From the NCBI RefSeq assembly GCF_000372725.1, contig NW_005201318.1, positions 231,016 through 295,015 of the forward strand: a stretch of 64,000 nt of DNA, given 5' to 3'. The notes under the pieces are model-generated. The model had not been told where the DNA came from, ran no database searches, and worked only from the letters and a program-made list of their open reading frames with translations. This DNA is from Emiliania huxleyi CCMP1516 (Eukaryota; Haptophyta; Isochrysidales; Noelaerhabdaceae). The translations under genes were made by a program, and so were the position numbers. Positions 51,964 through 62,750 of this stretch are shown here, in pieces (the stretch's first letter is position 1; each line of letters starts with the position of its first letter).

Positions 51964-52051
51964 GTGTTGCGTTTACGAGAGAGATTTTTAGCAATACCAA
52001 ACAACTCTAACACTCACACGTAATTTGGGGCCTGGAGCCCTGTTCACTGAA

Positions 52052-52172
52052 CAACGCTATAAGGTTTTCGCTCGCCTTCCCTGGGACCCCGTGTTGCGTG
52101 ACTGTCTCTGTGCGATTTCGGGCCCGGGGTTGAGAGAGAGTTTGTGTTTGCGGGGTTGTGCGTTTATGTGAA
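52052..52172 (-). repeat. Short interspersed repeat, inverted copy
   Basis: Reverse complement of the 28697 family from GTTCACATAAACGCACAACC to CCTTATAGCG. It has a 20-base insertion of TCTCTC type after ACCCCG. Confidence 0.85.
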
Positions 52173-52643
52173 CAACGCGGCGAGTTCCGAACGCGATTTC
52201 TGAGCCGGGAAGGTTCCTCCGGCGGCGCCGCCGGGCGCCTGCGGCTGCGCGCTGCGCCGCCCCCCCTGCTCCGACGAGTCTGCGAGCTGCGTGTGCAGCC
52301 GGGTCCTCGCTCCCTCCACACGAGAAAAGAATTTACAAGGCTCACTCTTGCCTCGGCCTCGCACGCACAACACTGGGCACGGGACTCGACAAAAGAAAAG
52401 GTACATTCGTATTATCGCTGTTTCCTGTGACGAACGTCGGCGATAATACAGCGATAAGCAATTTTTTTATCGTTCATCTCAGACGCCTTGAACCGACGTC
52501 GATCATACTCTCCTGGGACCACACACTCGACACTGTGCTGATGATTCACCGGACACTGTGCTGACGATTCACTGCTCCGTCGCAAGATGCTAGGCACTGG
52601 CACTCGTTACAAGAGTCAGGGAGAGAAGACAAGAGAGAGAGAC

Positions 52644-53286
52644 CTACCTCCGGCCGTGAGATGGTGCCCACCAGACTGGGCGGGCGCGCGCTGCTCTCGC
52701 GTAGCGCGCCGGCACCGGGTCGAACCGCACGGGCACCAGCGAGTGGCACCGCAGCGCGCCGTCCGGCCCGGGTCGAACAGGTCCAGGCCCAATCTCGAAG
52801 ATGGCCAGCTTGCGCTCGGGCCCGTCCGCGTCCTGTGCGCGGCGCGGCAGTTTGGTGGGGTCGTTTGATGCGGTGCGAATGCCGGCGGGAGTGGCGAAAG
52901 CGGCGGTTCACTCGTTGAAGGTTGCTGTGTGCGGCGGTGGGGCGTGAGCGCACCGCTCGGCACTTTGCGCTGCAGGCCGCCTCGGGCGTCGGATAGCAGA
53001 CCAGGCCTACGGAGCGGCGCGCGACGCGTGAATTCGGCCCGGCCTCACGTCCACGGCGGCCAGCAAGGCGCGCGTGCCAGTGGCAGAAGCGTTGGTAACG
53101 GCGGCCGAGCTGACGCTCCGCCCGAGGTCAAAGGTGACTCGCGGCTGTCCGGCGGCGACCGAGTATGCGGAGCCGCGGTGCGGGGTGGGCCGTGGCGACA
53201 CCTCCACCAGTGCGAATCCCACCGCTGGCGCGCGGAAGACGGGCAGCGGTGTGCTCCACACCGGTGGCGGCCTGCCTTCGCGGAGC
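52644..53286 (-). CDS. Two 3' exons of an unidentified gene
   Basis: Exon 53286-53049 (after TTGCTCGCAG) and exon 52832-52644 are joined by a GT-AG intron of 216 nt in consistent phase. They read PVWSTPLPVFRAPAVGFALV, PRVTFDLGRSVSSAAVTNAS and ALLAAVD|DADGPERKLAIFEIGPG, then CHSLVPVRFDPVPARYARAA to the stop. Both exons have strong third-position GC. I do not recognise a family; the strand pattern suggests a beta-rich domain. Upstream exons are expected right of 53300 but were not identified, partly because of the microsatellite block beyond 53600. Confidence 0.5.
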
Positions 53287-53613
53287 CTGCGAGCAAGCGG
53301 CGCAAAAAGAGGGTCGGAGGCGTTGCGACCGTGCGTGCTGAAGAGGCCGTGGCGGAGGGCCTGAGCTCGAGCGATCGGCTCACAATTTCGCGGCTGTGGG
53401 GGTGGAGCGAGGCGAGCGGAGGCTGCGTCCGAGGCTGCGTTTGCATGGCCGATGCTGAGAGCGAGAGCGATTGTGTCGCTCGACTCAAACGCGCCTGGGC
53501 GAGGTGTTTCTTTTGGCAGAATTCGAAGTGCTCCGAAAAGTAATTCTGTGTGCGTGTCGTGCGAGGGAGTTTCGTTGTAAAATTCTTTTTAGATTTCCGT
53601 GCGAGAGCTTTAA

Positions 53614-53860
<247 letters not shown>

Positions 53861-54038
53861 GATTGCGAGCGAGCGCGGGCGTGCTCGCAATCGCACACTC
53901 AGACAGAGCAGAGATGCTACGATTGCGAGGAGTGCTGCTCACTCCCGTGCTGCTCACTCCCCCCCCTTAAACTTCTAGGATTGCGGAGGCTGCTAACAAT
54001 CCTAGACGACGTCGGCCGTCCATTCCGTCTCATCCGCG

Positions 54039-55601
54039 ATGGTGGTGCCCTTCTTCATATACACGGAGCGCGCGCTCTGCCACGCATGGCTGCGGCAGTG
54101 CGACGGCTTCGATTCTCTGGCACACTCCGTCAACGACGCCAACCTGGCCGAGGTGGGGCTTTACGAGGCGCTTCGCCATCACCCCTGGCGGGTTCGCGAC
54201 GCGTCCGACGCGCAAGTCTTCTATGTCCCCGTGTTTGAGTTCACGTCACACACTCTGGGAGAGTGCAATGGCAGCTCTCACGAGGCACGGATGAGCGACC
54301 TCCACCGAGCGCTCCTCTCCTCTCCCCACTACCAGCGCTCTGGCGGGCTAGACCACATCTTTGCCAGCACGGCATGGTCAGCGCCTTGGCTGACCATGTC
54401 GGCTCGGATGGGCGACGCGGCTCGCGCGCTGACATGCGCCACCACCGGCCGATATAAGCGGTTTCCGACAGGCTCGTACAAGCGAGTCAGCGTGGTCGGC
54501 CGCTGCTCGCTAGAGATGCCGTACCAGGCGTCGCTGGCGGCCACGTTGCAATACAACAAGGACTGGACCAGACCGCCGTCGGCCAAAAATCTGCGCAAGC
54601 TCGACAGCGTGCTGCGTGCGCAGTCCAAGATGCTGCCGGCATCGCACGGGCCGACGGTGGAGGGCTCCTTCGTCGAGGCTTCCACCGTCGGAAGCCTCCT
54701 GGCGGGCGACGCCGATGGCGCCAACCTCCTCGCCAAGCAGGCGTTCCGGCGTATCCTCGGCCGCCGCCGCACGATGGTTCAGTTCTCGGGTGCGCTCGAC
54801 GTCTGCTGCACCGGTCGCGCTATCCGGTGCGCGGTCGGCAAGCTCATGGAGGCATGGCATGACGTGTCGGACGTCGTGATGCGGCCGTCCCTGCCGACCA
54901 ACCGATCCACCTGGGGCCGCTGCACCCGCGGCACTATGGAGCGTCTCGCGCTGCTGAAGAACGCATCGACACACGACCTAGTCGAGCTGGCAGGTTCGAC
55001 GGGCAGCTTAACGCCGATGGGGCGAGGCGCGAGGCGGAGGCGCCGGCTGGACCGGCGGCGGTCGGCTCGGGGCGGCAAGGCGAACGCGGGACCTGAGGCG
55101 GAGGGCCAAAAGGGCGGGCCCAACATGTGGAGGTACGCGTCGGTCGACAACAGCAAGGTGGAGCAGGCGGCAGTGGAGATGGCGGAGAGCGTCTTCTGCC
55201 TAGCTCCCGCCGGGGACAACTGCGTCTCGGCACGCTTCTACTCGGCGATCGCCGCCGGTTGCATACCGGTCGCCATCTGCGACGGCCTCAGGGGCGCCTT
55301 TGCGAACACCGTGCCATACGACGACTTTGTCGTACGCGTCAAGGCACGCGACTTTGTCAAGAACCCCGCCACTGCACTCGCTGTCCTGCGAGAGATGCCA
55401 GGGGAGGAGCTCCTGCGCCGGCAGCGCGCCTTGCAGGCGCACCGCGCCGACGTGCTGTACGACGTGCCGAGAACGCGCGTGGGCTCGCACTTTTTGCGCG
55501 AAGTGGTCGAGCATTGCATGAGTGGGAGCAACAATGAGAGCCTGCGGTCGCACGCGCCTACGGTCGAGCACTGTGTGCGGAAGGCAGGAATAGAGCTGTA
55601 A
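54039..55601 (+). CDS. Exostosin-family (GT47) glycosyltransferase
   Basis: A 520-residue single exon from the ATG at 54039. The N-terminal half has FFIYTERALCHAWLRQ and DAQVFYVPVFEF, typical of the exostosin N-lobe. The C-terminal nucleotide-sugar lobe is clear: SVFCLAPAGDNCVSARFYSA, then IAAGCIPVAICDGLRGAF and VPYDDFVVRV. GT47 enzymes act in the Golgi on polysaccharides or proteoglycans. No signal anchor is present. A CCTAG near 54000 could be the acceptor of an upstream exon carrying it; alternatively the 5' end was lost near the microsatellite block. Confidence 0.88.
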   Translation: MVVPFFIYTERALCHAWLRQCDGFDSLAHSVNDANLAEVGLYEALRHHPWRVRDASDAQVFYVPVFEFTSHTLGECNGSSHEARMSDLHRALLSSPHYQRSGGLDHIFASTAWSAPWLTMSARMGDAARALTCATTGRYKRFPTGSYKRVSVVGRCSLEMPYQASLAATLQYNKDWTRPPSAKNLRKLDSVLRAQSKMLPASHGPTVEGSFVEASTVGSLLAGDADGANLLAKQAFRRILGRRRTMVQFSGALDVCCTGRAIRCAVGKLMEAWHDVSDVVMRPSLPTNRSTWGRCTRGTMERLALLKNASTHDLVELAGSTGSLTPMGRGARRRRRLDRRRSARGGKANAGPEAEGQKGGPNMWRYASVDNSKVEQAAVEMAESVFCLAPAGDNCVSARFYSAIAAGCIPVAICDGLRGAFANTVPYDDFVVRVKARDFVKNPATALAVLREMPGEELLRRQRALQAHRADVLYDVPRTRVGSHFLREVVEHCMSGSNNESLRSHAPTVEHCVRKAGIEL

Positions 55602-55952
55602 CAGGCGGCCCTGTCCGCCTGTGCTTCTGGCGGGGCGCGTTGAGCCGTGCAGGCTGCAGCTGCAGCACTAGCAGGACGTAGAGGAGCTAGGAGCGTTAGA
55701 GTGTCGAGCGTGGTGCGAGGCCGAGGCTCGCTCACTCCAACAGTCGCGGGGGGGTCTGTCCGCGGGCTGCCAGGCTCCGACTGTGGGTGTGGCGTATCTA
55801 TCTGGGCGGTGGCCGGTGTCTCCGGGGAGCAGCAGCAGGGGGGCGGGCCTTCCCGCGCTTCCGCGACCGCGTTCCCGCGGCGCGGCACCCGCAGCACTTT
55901 ACGGCGGCCTGATTCCCCTTTTTCCTATAGGTTTTGATCGTATATACGAATC

Positions 55953-56005
55953 GTTCACAGCCTTGTTATTGAGAAGAAGATACGTCCTATGGCGCTGTTT
56001 TCACA
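55953..56005 (+). repeat. Short interspersed repeat, 5' fragment
   Basis: Matches the first 50 bases of the 28697 copy (GTTCACAGCCTTGTTATTGA, TACGTCCTATGGCGCT). Confidence 0.8.
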
Positions 56006-57698
56006 GACCAAGATCGACACTGGGTCGGTGGGCGCGGCGGGCGCTGGGAGCCTATCATGAGGGCTAACGTCAAAAACGTGCGCGCTTGCCGCCTCAAAGC
56101 CGAGGAGGTCGCGACCTGGGTGGGTGGAGCCCTTGCCATGCTCAGCATGCTGTTTCTCTGCACAGAGGACTAGGTCCAGCCCTGGGGGTGAGCCGGGTGT
56201 TGTGACATTTGGCGATTCCGCGGCTTACTGGGTCCCTGAGCCGCTCCCCGTGTGCGATTCTTGTGACCCAGGCATGGTACTGATAGTAAACGGGTCAGAA
56301 CCGGCCAAACACAGGCTACAGCCCCACACACGCGCCCGCCACAGCTCCTGGAGAGCATGCGCGAGTGACGCGCTACAAGCCGCGAGAGTGGCATCAGAGG
56401 CAGGAACGACGTGCTCTTGCTGCACCTCGCAGCTGCACCGAGTGTGCTCGCAGTGTATGCCACGGCCGCCACCTGCGGCATTGCTCTCGTGCAGCTAGGC
56501 GACGCAGGTCCATCAGCAGGGCTCATCCAATGCAAGCGCACATTGTGCGTAGCCGCGGGCAGGTGGCAGTGCACAGCCGCACACCGGCTGTGGCGGCTCG
56601 AATGCCACCGGCAGCAATGCTGGTCATTAACTTGCGTATTGGGGCCGCAGCAGACTGCTGCTGTGGCAACAGCAGCAGCCTGCTGCTGCCTGATTCAGTC
56701 AAGCCAGCGGTGCAGCGAGGCGTGCAGAATTCGCGCGGTTTTGTCCCTCCTGAGGCTGAGCGCATTCGAGCCGTCGACCGGAGTTGGATGGTACCACGCG
56801 TCTCACTGAGACGCGGGGTACTGGCCATGGCCGGGCTACGGAGCGTGAGGTGGCGAGCGACAAAACAACGAGAAAAACACGGTTGTGACGCGATGTCCCA
56901 AAACGTCAGATTGGCTCACCCAGGGCTTCGGCCCCGGTGGGGGGTGCCCGTGCCGCCTAGCTCTGCGGACGGGCCCCTCCACCCTTCATTCACGTACGGA
57001 TCATGTAGTCCCCACACTCGCTGTCGTGGGATCGCTTGTCATGTGAGAGAGTGCGTTGTGTTCCCGAGCACTGACTGCTGGGCTGGGTTTTTAGGCATTG
57101 TGGGGTTGGCACTCCCATCGACCCTCATGACCTCCTGCGGTCTCTGAGATGGACACCAGTGGGTGTGGGGCCACAGCCAGGATACACTCGAAGGCTTGGT
57201 AAGCAGTAGAGGTCGATACTCGACGCGTCCCACATGGTCTGTGTCGCTGTCGGCACCCTGTCGACAGGACGTCGAGCGACACCGGTGGCAGTGCCACCCA
57301 GGAGTGGTCGGGCGGTCTCCCGTCATGAGAGAGCCACCATGTGATCCGTATGATGGTTCCTGACAACCGCCTCATTCACTTTCGTCACAGTTCCCGCTCT
57401 GAGAGGAGCTGCGGGTCAGTTCGACAGCTGGAGCTGTGTCGCCGGCGTGCGGCGGCCTGCCTCCGGAGGTGCCTCTGAAGGTGGACATTTTTTTGTCACC
57501 GTGAGAGAACGCGTTCGAATTTTCACTCCGGAACTTCAACTCTGCACGCGCACCGGCCAGGGCTACAATAGTGCCAGTGAGGCGGAGGCGCGAGTCGGAA
57601 GGCCGCGACCGTGATTTGGTCCCTCCACTTGCCTAACGCTAAAGTACAATCGCTGTGAACCCAGCCACGTACCCGTCTCCAGCGCCGAAATTCACCTT

Positions 57699-57741
57699 CG
57701 GGTATGTTCGTAAGAGCTATATACACTGAGAGAGAGAGAGA
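57699..57741 (+). repeat. TATGTTCGTAAGAGCT module with (GA)n tail
   Basis: CGGGTATGTTCGTAAGAGCT then ATATACACTGA and (GA)n. It is the same module as at 62609, 62712 and, diverged, 53672. In every case a simple repeat follows directly. Confidence 0.8.
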
Positions 57742-57892
57742 ACGTACACTGAAATTACACGGCTGTGCGGGACGTCGCGCGCGCCTGGTCTTTTCTTTTT
57801 TGCCTCGCTCTATTCTTTTTTCCCGGCTCGCGCCTGCGGGCGAAGCTACCCAACGCGGCCAACGGATGAAGATCCAGCCTTCCGGAGCGCCC

Positions 57893-58888
57893 CTATAGCG
57901 CAGCCTGCCTGTCGCTGACTGAGGTGCTTCCGGGACGACCCGTGATGTTGCAGTGCAGCAGGCTCGGTGGAATGCGTGGACGCTCGACGCTGGCATATTC
58001 CATGTGCTCCCAACCACGAGCAAGGGCACCCTGTTGCCTCCACGTGCGATGGTTCGTCGGCTTCAACATTCCGTGCGTGTACTCTAAGCAGCAGTGTTCA
58101 GGCCGACGAACAACATTCAAGCATTCTTTCTCGTTGATGCCTGTCAGCCACTCGTGTAGTTTGGCCCGAGGAATCGTAAACAGCATGTCGGGTTTGGGCC
58201 GGACTGCCAGCATTTGCGTAAGGTTGGGCTGCATGGGCTCTGGATTCCACACGATGTAGTTTGGGCGCGATCGAATGAAGTAGTCGTAACGGACGCCGTT
58301 GCGCCTCTCGTGCTCCATGACATGGCGGAAGCAACGATTAATTTGGCGATGTTGAACGGTGGCCTTAGATTTGCAGCCATCGTACGGCAGGTGTTCCACG
58401 TGTGTGTAATTCTGAAGCAAATGCGTCTCCTCGGCGCATGCAACCGCGTTTTGCCTGTTTTTATGAGCCATGGCCACAGCGTCATATCGGGTGTGGTAAA
58501 ACATGAAGACGTCAGCCTGCCACACGTGCCGCGCCAGCTCGACCCCTTCATGGACAGCGGGCATGCCGAATGTCCGCCATTCGCCAACGATGCAGAGAGC
58601 AGCACGGCCCACACGGCCCTTCAACCCCCCCGGGCTCTTCAAAAGCTCTTCTTCCTCCGCTTGATCTGGCATCCAAGAATCCAGCACGCTGGAGGGTGAC
58701 CCGGTCCGCGATGCCGCATGCTGCCGTCGCTGAGGCCGGCTGTCAAGCCGTGGCATACCCAGCAGACCCTTAGGTGGTGGAGCCGGACGCTCATGCCCCA
58801 CAGCAAGCGAGAACGGCGCTGAGCCGCGAAACCAAAAGCCGGCCACAAGCAACGTGAGAACAGGCCGGCCAGGCGAAGCAGGTTTCAT
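57893..58888 (-). CDS. Type II membrane glycosyltransferase-like protein
   Basis: The ATG at 58888 gives MKPASPGRPVLTLLVAGFWF, a signal anchor close to the N-terminus; the frame is open further upstream into a repeat at 58928, so I choose this start. The protein has 331 residues. After a Pro/Arg-rich stem the luminal domain starts ALCIVGEWRTFGMPAVHEGV, then WQADVFMFYHTRYDAV, RYDYFIRSRPNYIVW and CCLEYTHGMLK. The YDYxIRxRPD/N element is typical of uncharacterised Golgi glycosyltransferase-like proteins in algae and plants (DUF7796 type). Donor and acceptor are unknown. Confidence 0.7.
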   Translation of the reverse strand: MKPASPGRPVLTLLVAGFWFRGSAPFSLAVGHERPAPPPKGLLGMPRLDSRPQRRQHAASRTGSPSSVLDSWMPDQAEEEELLKSPGGLKGRVGRAALCIVGEWRTFGMPAVHEGVELARHVWQADVFMFYHTRYDAVAMAHKNRQNAVACAEETHLLQNYTHVEHLPYDGCKSKATVQHRQINRCFRHVMEHERRNGVRYDYFIRSRPNYIVWNPEPMQPNLTQMLAVRPKPDMLFTIPRAKLHEWLTGINEKECLNVVRRPEHCCLEYTHGMLKPTNHRTWRQQGALARGWEHMEYASVERPRIPPSLLHCNITGRPGSTSVSDRQAAL

Positions 58889-58927
58889 CGCAAATTTGAG
58901 CTGCCTGGCAGCTGGGGCTCCGCACCC

Positions 58928-58963
58928 GTTCACAGCCTTGTTATGAGAAGAAAATACGTCCTT
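58928..58963 (+). repeat. Short interspersed repeat, 5' fragment
   Basis: GTTCACAGCCTTGTTATGAG, then AAAATACGTCCT. It sits just upstream of the glycosyltransferase-like gene start. Confidence 0.8.
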
Positions 58964-59683
58964 TGATATTGAACCCGCCATAAAAACGGTATGGCGGTGG
59001 AGTGCTCTCTACTGCCGCGGCGCCCCTGTCGGTTCGGAGGCGCCCGGCGGCCGCGCGCTTGGTCATGACCGTCGACTACGAGCACGGCCTCTCCTTCCTT
59101 CGCCACGGTGGCACGGCTCTGGCCACATGGTCCCCACCTTCCGCCCGCGCGCCGCCCTGACCCTGCTTCGGCACGTCGTCGAGAACTCGACCTTTGCGCC
59201 GCCGGTGCCGAGCGACGCCGCCCTCGCCGCAATGGGCGGCCCCGAGTTTGACGGCTTCGTGTGGACAAGTGGGTGGCGGCGGCGGCCGGGCCGGACTACG
59301 TGGGCAACGGGCAAGCGGTGACGGCGCCGGTAGCGGGGCACGCGAGGCCTCGAGAGGTGACGTGGGGAGTGTCCCGCCGCCATTTTTCGTGTCAGATGAT
59401 GCGAGAGTTGTACTATCGAATACGCTCAACTCGCAAGCCTGTGCTCCCTCGCACCGCCCATCGAGGAAGCGCCATCGTTTCAAACCGCACATAAAGTACT
59501 TTCTTTGTCTCTTGGTCTTGGCTCTTTGCTGGAACCTCAACCTGCGAGGTAACTTGGATGCTCTGGTGTTGCTGCGGCCTGCGCGCGGGGACCGGGACGG
59601 GGCGGTGTACTGACTACTGTCTTACTGGAACACGCGAATTCGAACACGCACAGCAATCATAAATAAACAAAACGGAGGCCATC
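58964..59683. other. Intergenic, possible gene debris
   Basis: A short frame near 59145-59270 (RAALTLLRHVVENSTF, GPEFDGFVW) has coding-like composition but no start, splice partner or recognisable family. Nothing else seen. Confidence 0.35.
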
Positions 59684-60530
59684 TCAGGGGATCATGGGTA
59701 AAGGAGCAAGTCCCGACACGCCCACACACGCACAGCAACGAATCCGCATGCACTCACGACACTCTCCTTCTTTAATATAACTCAGGTCAAGCGTGCGCTG
59801 CACCAGCTGCTCAAGCCGCTCCTCGTGCCGCCGCTCGATGCGCTGCTTGCCCAGTTTGTTCCACAGGTTCGCAGCGTGGATGTGGTCCAAGCTCGTGCTG
59901 TGGGCAGCAGAGAGCGCGAGCAATGCGTCAGCGCTGCCAGCATTTGAGATGTGGCTGCTGAGCTGCTTAGCATTGAGCTGACCATAGGCAGCAGAGCGGC
60001 TAAACGAGGGGCGCTCATTGCGCATTCGTGCGTCGCGGCGTCCCTGCGCGTCGCATCCTTGCGCTCCGTGCATCGGCGGTTCCACCCGGCGACCGCTGTG
60101 CTGTGGCTGCCCCTCGCCGCGTTCGCGCCGGTCATCGCGCCGATCGTGCCAGTCGCGCTCGTGCTCGCCTCTGCCCCGATCGTCGTAGCCGCGCCGCTCG
60201 TCATGCCGCCCGTCATGATGCGGCCGTTGCTCGCCTCGCCATGGCTCGTCGCGCCATGGCTCAGCGGGCCATTGTGGCTCAGCGTGCCATCGCTGCTCGC
60301 GACCTCTGCACCAAGAGTCGTTGTAGCCGCGCCGCTCGTCTTGCCGCCCGTCATGGTGCGGCCATTGCTCACCTTGCCAACGCTCATCGCGCCGTCGCAG
60401 CTCATCCAGCCGCGGCTCATCGCGCGATCGCGACCGCCGTCGCTCGCCCTGCCATCGCCACTCTTCGCGTCCGCACTCGGCGCGCCGTTGCTCATCACGC
60501 CAGCGACGCTCCTCGCTCCGATGGGACATG
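59684..60530 (-). pseudogene. Truncated paralog of the RAP protein gene
   Basis: From MSHRSEERRW at about 60530 down to LVQRTLDL near 59790, this matches the first 240 residues of the RAP gene at 24439-25145, about 90% identical, including the Arg-rich repeats and the QLNAKQLSSHISNAG block. After TLDL it diverges (SYIKEGECREC) and stops at 59684. None of the 38-residue repeats or the RAP domain is present. It carries a small insertion (GCDAQGRRDARMRNE). Without the RNA-binding and RAP parts it is probably non-functional, or a 5'-exon relic of a larger duplication. Confidence 0.8.
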
Positions 60531-60854
60531 TACATGTCTGAGAGGTTCACGAGAGTTGAACTCTACCCAGCTGCCGAGGTGGGCAGATAGCGGCGTAGCC
60601 AGAAAGAGTGTAACCGAGGGCGGCTGATCGTGCTTGACTGTAGCAGAGTGTAAACAAGGCCAACCTCGGCACGGCCACACTCGGCCACACTCTACCACGC
60701 ACCCCGACCCCGAGATGAGCCCTTCCCACCTGGCACTCGATGTGACTGAGTGTGGCAGAGTCCGTGCAGTCAGAGGGTGCCTTCGTTCGGCATCGAAGAG
60801 TGTTCATGAGCACGGCCGACTGTGCCCGACTGTGGCCGAGTATTACTGAGGGCG

Positions 60855-60952
60855 GAAGATAGCAACAGAGTGCAGCAGAGTGCAGCAGAGTGCAGCAGAG
60901 TGCAGCAGAGTGCGGCTGAGTGCGGCTGAGTGCGGCTGAGTCTGGCGGATAG
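60855..60952 (+). repeat. 10-bp satellite GAGTGCAGCA/GAGTGCGGCT, left block
   Basis: About nine units, GAGTGCAGCA first and then GAGTGCGGCT. Related degenerate motifs (GAGTGTGGCC, GAGTGTAGC) occur through 60600-60850. Confidence 0.9.
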
Positions 60953-61613
60953 TCCTGGACCACGCAGCACGGATGGAGCCGCCGGGCGCAGCAGGCCATC
61001 GAGCCACCGCACGGAGGCGCGGGCCGCGTCTCCCCGCCAGCCCTCTTGTTCGAGTCTCGCACCCACCGTGCCGGCGGCCCGGCGGCCGCCGCGCCTGCCG
61101 CCTCCTTCCCGAATGCACAGCCCCCGGCTCGCGCCGGGCCGCTCTCCGCGACCAGTCAGAGCAGCCTGTCCTACTCGGTCACGCGACGACAGCGGCACGC
61201 GAGCGCGGCCTCGCCACGGCCGCGACAATACAAGAGCTGGCCAAAGGCTGCGCGGCAGCGGCGAGACGCACATCGCAGCGGCCGAGGCAGCGCGCACCCG
61301 CCGAGCGTAGACTGCCTACACGCAGGCCGTGCATGTGAGCTCTCCAACGTACGCGCCGTGCGGCACGACCAAAGACCGACGCCTATCCGGCGAGACAAAA
61401 GAGCACCGACGGCGACGCCACGCATCCGTGTAGGTGTTTAGGTGCACGTCGGCCTCTCGTGCCGTGCGCAGGAAGAGAGAGGCGCTGCCAGAAGCTCGCG
61501 CGGGCGAAGTGGTAGAAAGAGTCGGGGAGCGCCAGCGCTGGCTAAAAGCCCGACGAAGCTGTGCGGCGTCGCTCTCGGCGAGCATATAAAAAACAAATAT
61601 TACCCTTAGTATA

Positions 61614-62168
61614 CTAGTGCGGCCACGGCCCAAATGAGCGAAACCGCTGGAAGCGGCGCAGCTCCAGGGCGCTCACGTGGCCAACAATCTTCATGACTGT
61701 GGCGAGCTCCTCAACGCTATGCGTGAAGGCCCGCCCTTGGGCGAAGAGCTGATGCCGCTTCACGTAGCTCACCACATTCTCAACCCGGTTCCGAATACGC
61801 TCATGAGCGCGATTAAAGCGCCTCTTATCGATGCGTCGTCCGGGACCGTTCATCTGGTTCTTCTTGAACTTGGTGAGGATGCCACGGCAGCCAACGTAGC
61901 CGAGATCTCCCAGCCAGCGCTCACCGTGTCGGAACCGGTGCTGACGGCGTGTCCTGCGCCAGATTGTGGCGTCAGAATCAGACCCCAGGTGTGGGCCTGT
62001 CCACAAGACAATTGCACCAAGAAAGGTGATGCCAAGCTGCCACTTGTACACGTGCCTTTGGGGATCATGGTCGCTGGTCGTACTTTGGCGACCACTCTGC
62101 CAGAGTGGTCGTGACCGTGGTCGCAAGTTGGCGACCACGCGACCAGCTGGCCGTATGTTGGCGACCAT
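61614..62168 (-). CDS. DDE transposase, C-terminal part (PIF/Harbinger or IS5-like)
   Basis: 184 residues from the ATG at 62168. YKWQLGITFLGAIVLWTGPH and SDSDATIW precede WLGDLGYVGCRGILTKFKKN (second catalytic Asp, DxGY) and FNRAHERIRNRVENVVSYVK (catalytic Glu, RVEN). This fits the DDE_Tnp_4 type of PIF/Harbinger and IS5-like transposases. The helix-turn-helix region and the first Asp are missing; upstream sequence is non-coding palindromes, so the element is probably non-autonomous now. The N-terminal 20 residues are translated from the palindrome cluster and may not be genuine. Confidence 0.75.
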   Translation of the reverse strand: MVANIRPAGRVVANLRPRSRPLWQSGRQSTTSDHDPQRHVYKWQLGITFLGAIVLWTGPHLGSDSDATIWRRTRRQHRFRHGERWLGDLGYVGCRGILTKFKKNQMNGPGRRIDKRRFNRAHERIRNRVENVVSYVKRHQLFAQGRAFTHSVEELATVMKIVGHVSALELRRFQRFRSFGPWPH

Positions 62169-62215
62169 ATAGGGTTTCTGGTCGCGTGGTCGCTGGTCGT
62201 ATGATGGCGACCACC
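62074..62215. repeat. Cluster of four imperfect palindromes (TGGTCGY...GGCGACCA)
   Basis: Four copies of CTGGTCGTANTTTGGCGACC type start near 62074, 62117, 62147 and 62193. Each is self-complementary at its ends, and further TGGTCGC/GCGACCA half-sites lie between them. They sit at the 5' side of the transposase frame. Confidence 0.85.
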
Positions 62216-62565
62216 CACGCGACCACGTGGTCGTGACCGTGGTTCTAATTCTGTTTCTTCTTTTTCAAAACAGGCACCGAGGACTCAGACCATTTCGTCC
62301 GTCGAGGCACTTCTCCGAACAACGCTTTGTCGAGATCCGGAGATCTACCTCTGAAAAACCTCTCGACTCGTGCCCCCCAAAAGCGTAAAAAAGGGCAGCG
62401 GCCTCGCTGGGCCAGAACATCGGCCCCGAGTGCTCCGCAGCAGCCTTGCTGGGCCAGAACGTCGGCCCGCGAGGTGGGGTGCTAGTCTGGGACCCATACG
62501 TGGCAGTTCCCTTGCTCCAAGCGCTTGCGCTTCGGCGGTAGTGATCTAATCACCCGAATACCACG

Positions 62566-62750
62566 TTCGGATCGCTCCTCATCGCAAACCCTGTCAGCAG
62601 TTCGCCTACGGGTATGTTCGTAAGAGCTACATACACTGAAAAAGGTGCACTAACCTCCGAGAAACCCTTCGGGCCGCTCCTCATCGCAAACCCTGTCAGC
62701 AGAGTCTCCTACGGGAATGTACGTAAGAGCTACATACACTGAAAAAAAAA
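62566..62750 (+). repeat. Tandem pair of ~100-bp units ending in TATGTTCGTAAGAGCT module and A-run
   Basis: Units begin TTCGGATCGCTCCTCATCGC (62566) and TTCGGGCCGCTCCTCATCGC (62668). Each runs through AAACCCTGTCAGCAG and the CGGGTATGTTCGTAAGAGCT/ACATACACTGA module and ends in an A-run (5 and 9 bases). Confidence 0.88.

Larger units (their letters stand above)
55602..57892. other. Long intergenic region, no gene found
   Basis: Holds a partial short interspersed repeat (55953-56005) and a hairpin-like CAGCAGCAG/CTGCTGCTG stretch near 56665-56695. Also present is a module copy at 57699. A 260-residue open frame at 56365-57147 lacks codon bias and matches nothing I know. Confidence 0.5.

Noticed and set aside
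47657-51991. Long plus-strand frames opposite the ankyrin-kinase-RING gene
   Set aside because: Antisense shadows of ankyrin repeats. The minus frame contains intact kinase and RING motifs.
56365-57147. 260-residue open frame
   Set aside because: No codon bias, no motif, and mixed composition typical of intergenic DNA in this window.
62566-62750. Dinoflagellate-type spliced leader
   Set aside because: The conserved module does not match the known dinoflagellate leader, and no transcript evidence can be seen here.
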